A DNA stretch of 64,000 nt from Phoronis australis (lineage: Eukaryota > Phoronida > Phoronidae). A model generated the notes under the pieces. It saw nothing but the letters and a program-made list of their open reading frames with translations, had not been told where the DNA came from and did not search any database. The position numbers were made by a program, and so were the translations under genes. Shown one piece after another: positions 33,448 through 46,099 of the stretch. Each line of letters begins with the position of its first letter. The stretch's first letter is position 1. The DNA lies in NCBI GenBank assembly GCA_002633005.1, contig NMRA01000735.1, positions 2,173-66,172 on the forward strand, given 5' to 3'.

Positions 33448-36400
33448 TGTCCAATAAATAGGGTAAGACGTTAGTTGTCGCTCTGTGCTTGACAATGAAC
33501 AGCAGATACGAAAATGGGAAACAAATGGAAACTTTTCTGTACGTAATCGCACATGATAATACTTCCCCTTTGCCCCAGATTTGCAATCACCCAAGAATTT
33601 AGAAGTGGCACCAGTTTGAATAGCATCCACGCAACCGTAAAACATATCTACAACATCTTCCAGTAGATACCTGTTCTAAAGTAAGGTTTTATGTGGATGG
33701 CATTTATGATTTAATTTGGTTACATTTATAATTTAGAATCATACAAGAAATGAACTTACAGGAAACCAGTTGTATCATGAAATTCAATTTTCACCTACAC
33801 ATTTTTGTCATTTTATCGATCAGGTACACTGCATTTGTTAGTACGTGTCATGTAGAGGTACGGTGTTTTGGTTATAATTGGTCAGTGAGGAAATGCTGAC
33901 TAATAACATACAAGCGTTCGTCCATTTTACAGCTGGCAGTCAGGTAAATTTGTGTGTGACCGAATGAATACCTGCTTGTGCTTTAATATACCACACTGCA
34001 TATTGTGCCTATCCTTACATTTCTTGCTTTCAATAAACTACTTCATCTGGTGTGCTTTTGCTAATAACCTGCATTATCCCATATACGTATGTACTTGTGA
34101 GTGCAACCCAGGGACCAATCAGACTCAAGTTCTGGAAAGTATGTATTTCACTATAGATCCACATTCCTCTTTATGTGTACAATCACTACCAAGACATTTC
34201 GTGAAGACTTTCAAAACAATAGCAACTTCAACTCAGTGTACACAATGACTTTCCTGTAGAAAATCCTGTAACTTGACTGCTCTGGGTCTGCTTGCACAAA
34301 TGCCTTATCCTGATCCTCAATTAATCTGAATTGTCCTTCTTCAAAGTGAATTCAAGATAGGATATAGTTATTTTGTATTCATAAGTATGTATGATAACAT
34401 ATAAGTTACTAGTGGCCCACTGCCACATGCATCGGATCAATTCCTTGCTTAGCTAGCTTCAACGACTTGCACAATCTCCATTGTAGTTCACCACATTCTT
34501 GATAGGCAATTTTTGTTTTTGTTAGTGTTTCCTGAGGTATTCTCACTCACATATTGTGTTGTTTTGAATTGACAGTGTCATTTTGCTTAGGGTGTGTGTC
34601 CTAGTTTGTATAGTCTCCTTCTTCACCTACATTTTAAAAGGCATGCAGCTGCATCATGTACGTACAACACAGACCATCTGGAGCCACTGGTTAGGATGGT
34701 GACGTTAACGGACGGACGGCAACTTATACTACGTGGATTACACATCATGTTTCAATAAATACTGCCTTCGCCAACTTTTGTCTAGGCATTTCTTCATATA
34801 CTTCGATTTATGTCTGCGTGACTGCATAATATGTATTGCAAATGATTTCGATGGGGACAGCACTGGAATTTTTTGCCTAGGTTAAGTTGTGGGTTGCAAT
34901 CCACAATTCATAATATTTTCCTTATTTACGTTGTGAATACTATGTATTTTTCATCCTGTTATAATGATTAGGAATAGTCTTTTATTTTGCAGCTTCTCTT
35001 TGATGTTGACTGTATTTTACAATTGGCCTGCTTGTTACTAACATATGAAAATGATCTACACCCGATTCAAATGACTCAAGAACTATATAAATAATGAACA
35101 TGGTGGGTTAGGAATTGAGGGTTTACTACTAAACATTGACAATGTGTTGTTTAATAATTACTGTTATTCTATAGGTATTTCACCAATCATTGTAAAGCTT
35201 GATTACAGTAGATATTTTATTTTCAGATGGATAAGTTGTAGTCTGTGTCACCTACTGGTCTTATTTTGTTATTTTCGCTTCAGTTTAGATGCCATTTTAG
35301 TTCCAAAGTGCTCAAATGTTGGAAAATGTTGACAACAACACAACTGATGTTGTTTTTTAACTTATTCTGCATCAAGTAGTAGTCAATATTTGATAACAAT
35401 CAACATCTATTCTCAGTACTCAGTGTTGCTGTTCTTTGGTGTAAATCATTTGTAATTATAATTCAGGATAAAAATACATCTGTTTTTAGGGGATGGGTTG
35501 TTTATTTAGAAGGTGGTTGCTTTTTTGAGCAGTTACTGCTGGATGCATAACTTTACACCCTCTTTAGCAACATCCTCAGTACAAGTAAAAGTATGTTGTT
35601 CAATAAAAACAAGTTTAACTTTATTTGAGATGTCAGTCAGAGGGGCATTGATTTATCAGCTACACATATTTAATAACAAGTTACCCATTGACTTGCCATT
35701 CTCTTCATTGTGTGCACGCAATTATTTGTATTGCAAAACTATTTTTTTTCTGAAAATGTACACTATAGTGGGCATCATTGTTTTTCTAAATAATAAAGTT
35801 TAATATTTGTAAAATATGTATTTCGAAATTTGTATTTGTACTCAAAATGTTGCAACAGGTTGAAATTTGTCAGTTGAACGTGGATAAGACACAGGGTTGA
35901 TTCAGGTGTGGCGCATTTTGTGAACTAGTTTCTCCACTGAATAACAGGCATCAAAGTGGTTCTCAAAATTAGGTTATGGCATATCCGACTATAGTCCACT
36001 ATTCAATGTGCATGAGATTTTTATTTCAAATTATTCAATGATCATTTTTATTCTTCCTCAGTTGTTTGAGACTTCGTTTGTTCTGCAGGTGCCTGCTTTG
36101 AATAAGTCTCTTCAATGCTAATTAATACTGTTTATCTAGAAATACAGATCCTTAAAGATGGCTCTTATGTGCCATGAAACAATGCAAAATAAAATGAATC
36201 ACCTGCAAACTACAAATTCTATGTTGTTTTCTCCAATGGTTAATACAAAATTTCTTCTTGCACTAAGTTTTATGGTGTTCAGAATGTTGAAATAAGCCTA
36301 CATGTACTACATTATATTTTTGAGTTTAGGCTTCATTGCACACCATTTCACTGCAAGAAATGAAATGCGACCTCGCTTTACGCTTTTAAAATGCTCTTAT

Positions 36401-36484
36401 AAGTTTTACCTTGATAGGATTACATTTCCATTCACCAAGAAGAACTACCTCTTGACTAAAGAAACACCTTCAGAATTCACGGGA
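33448..36484. other. AT-rich stretch without recognisable gene
   Basis: About 3 kb of AT-rich sequence has no match elsewhere in the window. It has several AATAAA words (near 34030, 34755, 35600 and 35790) and only short frames. It could be a long 3' untranslated region or intron, but there is no upstream coding sequence to attach it to. Confidence 0.35.
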
Positions 36485-36489
36485 ATTAG

Positions 36490-36767
36490 CATTGGTGGAT
36501 TTAGGGGGCCCGCCCCGCCCCATAGCTGCCGTAAGCAAAATGAAAGGAGGAAACAAATATTGAGTCTAGGAAGCAGGACCGGTTGCGGTGAACGTCCAGG
36601 TTGCCACGGAGTGGCTGCTCCATTTTTAGTCGAATGATAGATTTTCCTGAACAGGCTGGCTCCCTCCCGTTGTGGGCCACCTACGCACGTGCAATTGCCA
36701 ATCACACCTTGCAAAATTTCCCGAGGCAACATGTTGCCCCCATTATGGTATCCTAGATCCACCACTG
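36490..36767. mobile_element. Miniature transposon with 5-bp target duplication
   Basis: The left end is CATTGGTGGATTTAGGGGG and the right end is CCTAGATCCACCACTG, inverted partners. ATTAG flanks both sides exactly (36485-36489 and 36768-36772). With the elements at 28933 and 53791 it forms a family with CA(G/T)NGG(C/T/A)GGAT-(C/T)AGG ends and 5-bp target duplications. No transposase can fit. Confidence 0.85.
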
Positions 36768-36772
36768 ATTAG

Positions 36773-37439
36773 CACGACCAGTTCCTCACATTTGCAAATT
36801 GGTTTGTGTTCGCAGCACTGCATGTTATCTGGGCATTGACAAATTCAAAATCTGTTTAGCTGAACATGTTGTCTTCAAATGCAAGTATTGACAACCATGC
36901 AACGTCAAATAAACAAAACATCGGCTTTGTGACCAACTGTGTAAGACTGAGGAGTAGAGGAAGTGTGCAATTTACAATCCAATTACCTATGTCGAAAGTT
37001 ATATTAGGCAAAATGCGAGGTATATCATAAGCACAAAGGCCATGAAATTGGAGTAGTTTTGTTTACACCTTTACAGATTATCAAAGAATACAACTGCAGT
37101 GTAATTTGAAAACAAAAAACAAAACCGTCCTCCGCAAGTGTTTGCTTCCTATACATGTATAAAATACTCTTCTACTTGTGAAGTCTCGGGTCATTCTATT
37201 AACGCGCATGTCATCAAATCGCTATCTGGTTGTTAGATGTCGCTAGAGTAAAAAAGGTAATTTTGCGACTGGGTGGCGTTTACGAGTCACACGCCAGGTC
37301 ACGCGCTTCGCTCAGTCTCGCAGTAGTCTTTGCCTTATACTCACGTGACTCAGTTTAAATACGTCATGGTTATCGCGCGCTCGGGGTAAATGTTAACTGT
37401 AACCAACAAAAGTGGAGTTGAAATTCTTCTCCAAAGTCA
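36773..37439. other. No gene seen
   Basis: A GC-rich patch with CACGTGAC near 37345 precedes the repeat at 37440. No coding frame was recognised. Confidence 0.35.
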
Positions 37440-37600
37440 CTTAATATTCATAGCTATGCTTCATTGAAGATATCAGATAGAAAGAATCACTGAAGAAAGT
37501 AAGCGCAGTGAGCAGATATCGCCTACCGTCCGTTTAAAATACACGGGACGATATTAGTACAGAACGCGATGGGACGTACTGTAGCGCAAATCGTGGTTAC
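37440..37600. repeat. Segment shared with 6015-6225
   Basis: This is the partner of the foldback interior segment, slightly shorter. Anchors are CACTGAAGAAAGTAAGC and TTTAAAATACACGGGACGA. Confidence 0.7.
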
Positions 37601-38779
37601 ATTTCGCTTAAGAGCAATGCTTGTTTAGCATTTTCCACATTAAAAGATTAAAAACACGCACTATAGAACATGTATGCATAATGTATGCTTGCACTAAAAC
37701 TACATTTTGTTCAAATTGGCGTTAGTGATATTTATGACAATATGCTGATCGGGTAAGTGGCTCAAAGGATGGACATTGAGGTGCATTTTCATACTGCTGT
37801 TGGTCGGTGGATGTACAGTACGTCTAAATTTAATTGTACGAAGCCCTGCGAAGTCTTCGAACCAACTAAGGCTTCGTTGTTTTATTATTTGTATTTATAT
37901 AAATGTTAAGGAAATATTCCGTGCAACAAAGTTGTTCATTAAGTATGGATGCATTTTTATTAAATTATTGGTTTGCATGAGCAAACTACAATTTTTTGGG
38001 AAAATTGGGAAATGTCGAACACCAAAAATCAAATATCAAAAATAAAGCTTCAAAACTTGAAAAAAATATTTTGATCACTAATATAGTTTTCAGTAAATTT
38101 ATGATTTGAACGAACGAAAAACTGAAGTTTTTTTGTTTTATTCGGTTACTTATTATCATTTATAAAAAAGTACAAAAAACCAATAAGCAAATACATACAT
38201 CCATTCATTGAGGCATGCACACGTCAGGAGAGACCATTTTCGTAACTCGTATCAAGCAAAAAACTTCTACATGGAGTTAACGTGAACAATAATATTTTCC
38301 CATTTCGCTGAGATGTCATACACAAAAGTTTTTATGTAGAAAAATCAAGTATTTCATTACTGGCCAATCTCAGCGTCTATATATTTACAAAGATTTCATA
38401 TACAATTAATTTTTCACCATTAAAGCACTCGTAAATGTACGTAACGAATTTGTGAAAATTAAGTATATTTTTGTAAATGTATTGCATTGCCAGTGCAAGC
38501 AAAATTCTAAAAAGAAAATCGTGAGTATCATAAAGTCCCAAAACAACACGTTCACAAGAGAGACAGTTGTGAAGCTGAATGCGACACTTTTGAAGGAGCT
38601 TTCCGAATTCCTTCCAGAAGTTTGTACAAGACGACATTCCCTAAAAGATGTGACAGCGTCTCTGGCACTTTAATACAAAAGGAACATAAATTAGAATTCC
38701 GGACACGGATTTTGTTTTAACAGGTGCATGTATTTATTTCAATAATCCTGTGTAGTATTCTAAATTCGTACTATCCAAT
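37601..38779. other. AT-rich, no gene seen
   Basis: The stretch has frames of 60-90 codons on both strands but no motif that I recognise. Confidence 0.35.
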
Positions 38780-41720
38780 GTTCGGATCCTTTGTCATTTC
38801 ATAAGACTACACCCATATTTACTTTCAATCTAAACTATCTCCTAACTTTGTTTCCCATTTACACTCAGACTTAGAAGGTTTCTTAACACCATTAAAAAAA
38901 CTGAAGAAATATGTCTACTACCCTTCAAGTAATTGCTAAGGGCCTGCACGGAGAGTAGATATTAAAACTTTTAAATTTACTTTGAAATAAACTTTTTGAA
39001 ACCTTCTTAGAACAAAAACACCGTTATATTAAGTTGGTTTTTACATCTAATTTTCATATGGTTCAACTTTACGAAATCGCCGTCAGAGGTATACATATCT
39101 CTAATAAATCTTAAGCCTTTTACCCACCAAGGCTTATAAAAACACTTGAGCCTCCGATCGCCAAGTTACTATTAAACCACAAAGGTTGATTCAAAAAGTC
39201 GCCTTTACTCGCAACAATTATTTTCTGCTAGAAAGCTGTCATACTTCCATATACGTCGCGGAAGTTGGAATTACCAATTACAATTAAATTCGTTTTAATA
39301 ATGTCATCTCCAAATGAGGCAAAATTCTTTAAGAAAAGGTAGAATGAGTAAGGTAATTCACCACTTTTATACACCGGGCTTTCAAGATAAGGCAATGGCG
39401 AGTTTTAAAGCTTTGCAGTAGTTTGTTTAATTTTATCATTACGAGCCTGTCACACAAATCTAAAAATTCTCGTATTCAATTTTACGGGTAGATTTGGTAA
39501 GCTTGGCAACAAAACTCAAGTTTAGAAATAGCTAATGGTTTAAGTGCAGTTACTCTACCAAACGGCGTTAAATTTCATCGACACTTTTTAATAAAGACTT
39601 AATCTCAGTTATTGCTGCATTGAACTTCTTATGCGTAATACTATCCAATTGGGTGTCAAAATCCACCCAAAGAATCTAAAAGATTGCTTTTGTCTAAGAC
39701 AGACTTTCTTTTGTAGGAATCACGTTATCACAACCAGTTCTACTTCCAAACCATATGGCTTTTGTTTTATCCACATTCACATGGAGACCGGAGACACTAG
39801 CAAACAAATTTAGACCCTTCAATGTGCTAGTCAATGACAAGGTCGGTCCATCCAACGTAATTGATCTGTCGTCCGCATGTTGCAAAATCAAAAATTCATT
39901 TTTCCTGCAACTACAAAAGTAATCTTTCATATTATTCTTGATTACATACGTCAAGATCTCCGCGCAAAATATGAAAATGTAGGGAGACAAAGGGTTACCT
40001 TGCCTACAGCCACTCGAAATATTGAAACAGGAAAAGGGGTGACCATTTACTGCAACACAGGAGTGAATATTACTGTAAAAGTCTTTCACCCGCCTTCTGA
40101 TCAACCAACCAAATTTAAGGAAATATGATTTTTTAATAAAATTCTACAATAAAGAATGTAAAAATCAATCAGTAAAAGCCAGTCTGGTTTGTTGGCTGTC
40201 TGGGCGTAAAACATTAAATCAAATAGCACGCGGATATTTTCGTTCATATTTCTTCCAGAAACGAAACCTGTCTGATCCTTACTGACTAGATTTCATTAAA
40301 CGGATTTCAACCCTTCAACCACAGCCGAAGAAGCCAATTTATATGTCACATTGAGTAAGGATATGGGTTTCCAGCTATTCAAATAATGTTTACTTTTATC
40401 TGCTCCCTTAGGGTTGGATACACCAACCTTATCAAGAAGATTTTTTAAAGCAGTATTGTTAGAATGCGTATACTTGTATACATCTTCAAAATAAAATTTT
40501 TGTTCCTGAGTAACCTATTCTTCACTATTGAATTTAGTATTGTCATACTTCCACAAAAATGCATGCAATTACTTTTGTAATTCCTATTTTCCAGGTAAAG
40601 AAAATATTTGTAAGGTTTTTCACTCTCTTCAATCCATCTTGCCGTCGACCCAGTCCTAATACCTCTAAACTTATTTTGCCTTAGCTCTGGAAGTCGATTA
40701 TGTTTTGTTCCAGTAGTTCCCTATCAAGGCTTAGAATTTTTTCCAACAATGTTATTTCTTTGATAAAATGCTCTTTATCTCTACCACTTTTCTTTTTTAG
40801 TAAGTAGCAATGGAAACTATTTTGCCGCGAATCTCCAAGAACAACTTTTCAAGCAAAAGTTGATCCTTTATTGACACTTGTAAATCTGAATTACATGTAC
40901 TATCAACTGTTATTTAACTAATTTAACAGTATCCTTGACTGCAGCAATATATTTAGAGTTTTTTAGGAGAGAGTTATTAAACTTCCAAAATGATTTCCTT
41001 TTCCTGGAACCATCACTTTGAAAAAAAAACATTACCATTGAATGAACGGACCGGTAACCAAATTCTATTATGGAGTCGTCAATGTCGGCTAAAAGGTTTT
41101 CAGGTAATAGAAAAAATCTAGTCTGGATCGTTTACTTCCAAATCCCCATGCGTATTCTTTACTATTGGGGTATAGTTCCCGCCACATATCAGCAATAGAC
41201 AATTCTGTAAAAATCTCCATCAACTTATTCCGTGACTTCGGGTAATGAACCTGTCGATAATTAAGCGTTTCCTTAGAGCAAGATTAAAATCGCCTACCCA
41301 AATAACAGAGTAATTTCCTATATCTTTAATATCTTGTTTTATTCTTTCAAAAAGACGGCGAGTCCCTATTTGGATAATACGTATGAATTAACGTTACTCT
41401 TGTCTCATTAATAGTAATACCCAAAATAAGTTTATTACCCTTGTAATCGTGCCTAATGTTATATAATTTATACTCAGAAATGTTCCTAAAGTGGATCGCC
41501 ACTCCGCGGGAGTATGAGGTATTTGAATTGAAAAAAAAAATCATCTCTCCCACATTGATCTAATATTCTTCGCTGAGTAAAGTGTGTGTTTTGTTGGCAA
41601 TAAATGGAGTACTGTTTTTCTCCAACATGTACATGAAAGTATCTGAGAACATCTTTTCGTTTTTCGCGGAGACCCTGCCCTCTGCAGTTCAGTGAGGTTA
41701 CTTTAAATTCACCTGTCATT
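38780..41720 (-). pseudogene. L1/Tx1-like LINE ORF2, decayed
   Basis: On the minus strand the element runs from an APE-type endonuclease to the region after the RT. The endonuclease start KVTSLNCRGQGLR lies near 41705, SYSRGVAIHF near 41510 and GDFNLAL near 41285. The RT follows with KDQTGFVSGRNMNENIR near 40290-40240, a degraded LLLIDF motif A, GCRQGNPLSPYIF (motif B) near 40010 and HADD in place of YADD (motif C) near 39875. A post-RT region follows with GLRFIRDMY near 39100 and KWETKLGD near 38850. Stops and frameshifts break it at many points and the catalytic tyrosine is replaced. The C-terminal zinc knuckle is missing. No ORF1 was found upstream of 41720. The clade assignment rests on the endonuclease and post-RT style. 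Confidence 0.85.
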
Positions 41721-42036
41721 AACGGTTATGCATACACTGTATATATCAAATGGCAATCAAAAATAGTGGTACAGTCCTAACTCATTCACACGACATACAC
41801 ACAGAACAAAAGAAAAACAATACAAACACACCCACAAGCACATCGTAGATTTCACGGAGTACAACATCCATACAGGATAGAAAACAAACGGAGCCTGATC
41901 CTCATGGTGAGGCTTATTCTCCCAGTATTTTTGATAATGAGGCTATAATAACATTTAGAAACATTGCCCACATGGTTCTCATAAAAAACAAGTAGAACAA
42001 AGGATCAGTGCATTTCTATAAAGTGATTTGACTCTA
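41721..42036. other. No gene seen
   Basis: This could be the 5' untranslated remnant of the LINE. It has A-rich and ACACAC-rich stretches and nothing else. Confidence 0.3.
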
Positions 42037-42864
42037 TTCACCTATTTCACGAAAGCGCCATCTTCCCGCGCCATCTTTAAATACTGATCGAAAACGAGGC
42101 ACACTGATAAAACCTCGTGAGCGGTCGTCAGCTGGCCTTGATGGTGTACTGTGCAATGCCTGAACGTACAAATTCCAACTCGTCGGTATCTTTCGTATAG
42201 ATATACTTAGCCACTCGTGCAGTCGCCAATGCGAGTAAAAATGATGCTGGGCGAGTAGAAGTTGACTTGCCGGTCGCCCAGGTGGCGAGCGAATTTCAAA
42301 GCGCAAAAGCATATCGTTTCCCAGATGAATATGAATAATTTTCCTCCTCCTTGTGCTGTTTTTACCATGAATTCAAGGTTCAGTTTGGTCATCGTGTCGA
42401 TGCTCCGGCAGTAAAAAACATCGGCGCAGTGCGACCCTACCGATTCAGTACATGTCACCCGTTACGCGATTCGTCAAAAAAATCACCGTGTGTGGTCATG
42501 CACAAAGAATTTGTGGACTAGTCTGAAACGAAGAAAAGGGGAGAAAGGTGGAAGACCGGTCCATGTGCTCATAGCAAATGAAATACCATATTTCTTGGAA
42601 GTGATTCCTTTTTGTAATGTACAATGTCATTTTAGCCAAAATTATTTTATAACATAAGCGCCCATGCCCCTATAAGCGTCCCCACTGGTTTCCAGACTTC
42701 GATAAAATAAGCGCCCAGTCCATGAATGTGTACATATTTGTGCGCAAAATGTCTTACCTCACAGTTCTAAAATTCTCCAGTAATGTATTCAAATAATCAA
42801 TAATATCCGACAGTTCTGAAAAATCATTGTGCGCGGAACTTCTAGTAGAGCACGAGTCTCGCCC

Positions 42865-43635
42865 TTATGTCGGTATTTAGCCGTGGCTGTTTGGTACACC
42901 GTGCTTCAAACCGTTCCGCAGTGCTTCAAAAAGAACGCAAAAGATTTGCTGATCTTGCGAGGAAAGTGTTAATTACACAATATGGTCTGGCCCTGCGAAG
43001 AGACGCAGCGTACTGGTCAACGGAATTGGTATTGTATCTTTCCCGTACAGATTTTCTCCCACAACAGGAATCCAGATTGCTTTGTACACGTAAAATTATA
43101 AAAACCGCGAATCAAAACTTGGCCAAGAAGCGCGCGCTAGGGCGTACATGTGGGCCTGCTCAATGAGATAAATATAACTACTTATAAAGCTCATTGGGCC
43201 TGCTACTCTGGCAAATGAACTCTGATGACACGCACGCGCTCGCTCACTCGGTGCACACCTGTTGACTCACTTCAATACAAACGTCCCGTGACAACAACAT
43301 ATGTGTTCGTCCAGATTTTTCTCGTTGCCGGGTGCGATCTAGCGCAGATTTTGACTTAATCTGCGGTTAATCCCGACTCCGAGTCCACAGGAACTTAAGA
43401 ATCTTAGGAAAGGCTATTTCGAAAACTTAAGGAGGATTTGAGGTAATTTGAGTTGAAACTATTTTTACTCAAGAATTCAAGCTGTCCTATCGACGAAGCA
43501 GCGACGCATCAGTCGGCAAGTTTTCGCCCTGGGATTTCAGCACATTTTTTTAAAGATTAACAACAGAGTTTGATAGCAACGCACCACAGTTTTGTAGAAA
43601 GTCTGTCATAGGTTACACATACGTCACAGCGGAGA
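42865..43635. repeat. Segment shared with 10490-10800
   Basis: Two halves (42865-43050 and 43500-43635) match the foldback interior, separated by about 440 bases absent from the other copy. Confidence 0.65.
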
Positions 43636-43645
43636 CCGGGCGTGC

Positions 43646-43784
43646 GTTCACTAGACGCTAGGACCTACGCTAGGACCTAGCTAAAACCTAGCCAAAGTCA
43701 CGTGTTCTCATTTAAAATACACGGCAGTATTTCACGTAATCTCGCAAAGTCTTGCTTCTTAGCGAGGTCCTAGCGCTACTGAAC
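43646..43784 (-). mobile_element. Miniature transposon, GTTCAGTARC family, copy 3
   Basis: It is the reverse complement of the 24640-24796 type. It ends in GGTCCTAGCGCTACTGAAC and starts GTTCACTAGACGCTAGGACCT, with AGGACCT-ACGCT doubled as in copy 2. Confidence 0.85.
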
Positions 43785-44257
43785 GGGAGGCGGGTTTTAA
43801 CTGCCGTAGGCTACAAAAAGCGTCCCCCTGGGCGCTAATTATTAGGGCAAATACGGTAGCCCTAATGGTGACATCAGTGCACGAGACGATGATTTTTATT
43901 TAAAGTATTAGCAAGTTTGTTGTGGTGACTGGCGCCAACGGCCGGGTGACTGAACTTCGGGTGAGTAGATTTTCTGGCTCCGGCACTCGCCCAGCTGGAG
44001 AGCAGGATTTTTCAAGACTAAAAGCCTGGTAAATCCCTGACTTCCACACTTTTCCAAAAAAGGGAAAACTACGGAAGAATGGATGAGGAGGGTAAAAGTC
44101 TAGTTGGCGTGCGTATTTGGAGATCGATTCAACATCAGACAACTTAATTTTTGCTAACGTTGACAAGTCTTTTGACCACACCACCTTGCATGTTTGTCAA
44201 GGCGCCTCGTTTTCGATCAACATGACAGCAACGCCGCGCGTTCGTGAAATAGGTGAA

Positions 44258-44734
44258 TAGTATGCGTCTGTTAATTGTCGGGAGACGAGCACGGAGCAAA
44301 CAGATCACACAAATTAATAATAAGTTTGCTTGTACTCTGTGCCTACACGCAATACAGAGCCCTCTCATAAATAGCCCCCCAGATAGATTGCTCAGCTTAT
44401 ACCAAAATAGTACAACATAGAACAGCAACAACAATAAAACTACCTGACACGGTTGTCACAAACTTTGGCATAACCTGAGAAGCAGGAACTGTATAGGTCA
44501 GCTGTGAAGACGATATGTTGGTCACAACTTTGTTATAACATGAAGGAAAAATAGGCTAATCATCATATACATGCACTGTAGTAATGGTAAGTTATTTTTT
44601 TGTAAGTGATAGTTGAGCTGGCAGCTCAAGTTAAGGTTTTGAAATATCAGAACGATTTGATGAATTACATGTAACTTCTGCTCCATTCAGTTGTTCAGTC
44701 CTTGAAGTTACTCCTCAGCCCACTTGTGGCAGAC
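44258..44734. other. No gene seen
   Basis: This is a spacer between the TA-flanked element and the right duplication copy. Confidence 0.35.
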
Positions 44735-45967
44735 AGTTCATCACCTCTTTGGTACATGTATCTGTCTTTTCTGGCCCATACAAAGGATGTCTACAACATC
44801 GCCTTTTTAGACTTCAACAGCATTACATGAACGATTCTTTAATATGGTACCAGTTGGGTTTTGAAAATGATCAAGATTCAAACTCGCAGCCAACGACATC
44901 CACGGGAGAAAGAAGAGCGGATGAAAGTGGTTTGACATATTTTTATTTTGACTTCAAATGGTCGCCAGTAAATATGTTTAACTAGGTAAATTCCAAAAGT
45001 CGACCATGCCTTTGACCAACCAATTTCCTGAAAATGAAGTCCAAAGCGGTAATTATGTAATTACAGTCATCATAAACTAAGACACAAAATGAAAGACACT
45101 TGTGTTGTGGAGATTGAGCTACAACAGTAGAGTGAAAAAATCTCAAAATACAAATTATTCGTGTAGTTTTAGTTCGAAGAATAGATTTCTGACGACAACA
45201 GTGTGAAAATGTTCCAATGGGTACAAATCATATGTTGCGGCCTTTTGAACATACTGCAAAATAATTTCCCCCACCTACATGTAACTGAGTTGCCTGGCTC
45301 CTTCTATTGATGACTGACCGGTTCACGCGCAAGGTTCGTCGTAATCAGCCGATTTTCAAAGACAAAAACTGCAATAGCTTCTCTATGAATGAAAAGGAGA
45401 CGTCAGACTCAAGGCTTGAGTTATTTCACCCGTGCTCCATAGACTTGCAGCTGTAGTCTAAGAACACTGGGAGAGGGCGACGAAATTTTCGCGCAAAATA
45501 GATATTCAACAATGCCCAGCAGGAGGAGCCACTCGGCTTTACCACGTCGGGACAATACTTTCTCAGAACCTTCCAAAAGATCGTATTTTTTCACCAATTT
45601 TTTAAACTGGATATGTGCCCTGTAATCACCGCCGTCTTAAATGTCCCCATCTTTGTAAAAACGCTAACGTTTAAATTGATGAACATATATTTTTAAAAAA
45701 TACATGTAGCAATAACTGCTAAAGTTAACTTATTCACAATTCCTAAACGTGGAGTACACTCTCGATTTTTGGCTTAGTAACAAAACTAAAACTCTGCATT
45801 AAATTTAGGAAGATCAGTTGAGTCTCATCTTGGGTCAGTTTCATAGAGGCAACCGGGCATTTGTCCCGAATAATTTTTCATTATCATCTTGTAATCGCCA
45901 CCTTCCTGTTTAAGAAGCATCGACTAGATTTTGCCTCACACGTTACATGTACGTGGTATCATAAAAG
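44735..45967. repeat. Segmental duplication, right copy, blocks 1-2
   Basis: The stretch aligns with 3760-4598 and then directly with 13121-13562. The join at about 45531-45540 (CCACTCGGCTTTACCACG) is uninterrupted and marks the empty site of the foldback-like element. Confidence 0.8.
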
Positions 45968-46099
45968 GATAGGACAATACCTGTCTTGCGGCAGGATCAA
46001 TTTAGCCAAAATCACGCGTTTTTATTTACAATGCACGGCACTATCTCGCGTAATTTCGTGCAGTCGTGGTTTTCCAGGGAGGTCCCAACAACACTGAAC
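45968..46099 (-). mobile_element. Miniature transposon, GTTCAGTARC family, copy 4
   Basis: It is syntenic with 13563-13706. The interior AAATCACGCGTTTTTATTTA and the end GAGGTCCCAACAACACTGAAC match the family. The left end is decayed. Confidence 0.6.

Larger units (their letters stand above)
42037..44257. mobile_element. 2.2-kb element with TA-flanked inverted ends
   Basis: The left end reads TA then TTCACCTATTTCACGAA, and the right end reads TTCGTGAAATAGGTGAA then TA. The 17-base arms are perfect. Inside them a second inverted pair, GATCGAAAACGAGGC, lies on both sides (near 42082 and 44205). Perfect inverted ends flanked by TA are the known signature of Tc1/mariner-type insertion. No transposase is recognisable. 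It contains the segment shared with 10490-10800 and a GTTCAGTARC-family miniature transposon. Confidence 0.7.

Noticed and set aside
33257-33645. Minus-strand frames rich in Cys-Val
   Set aside because: They are translations of the (AC)n microsatellite.
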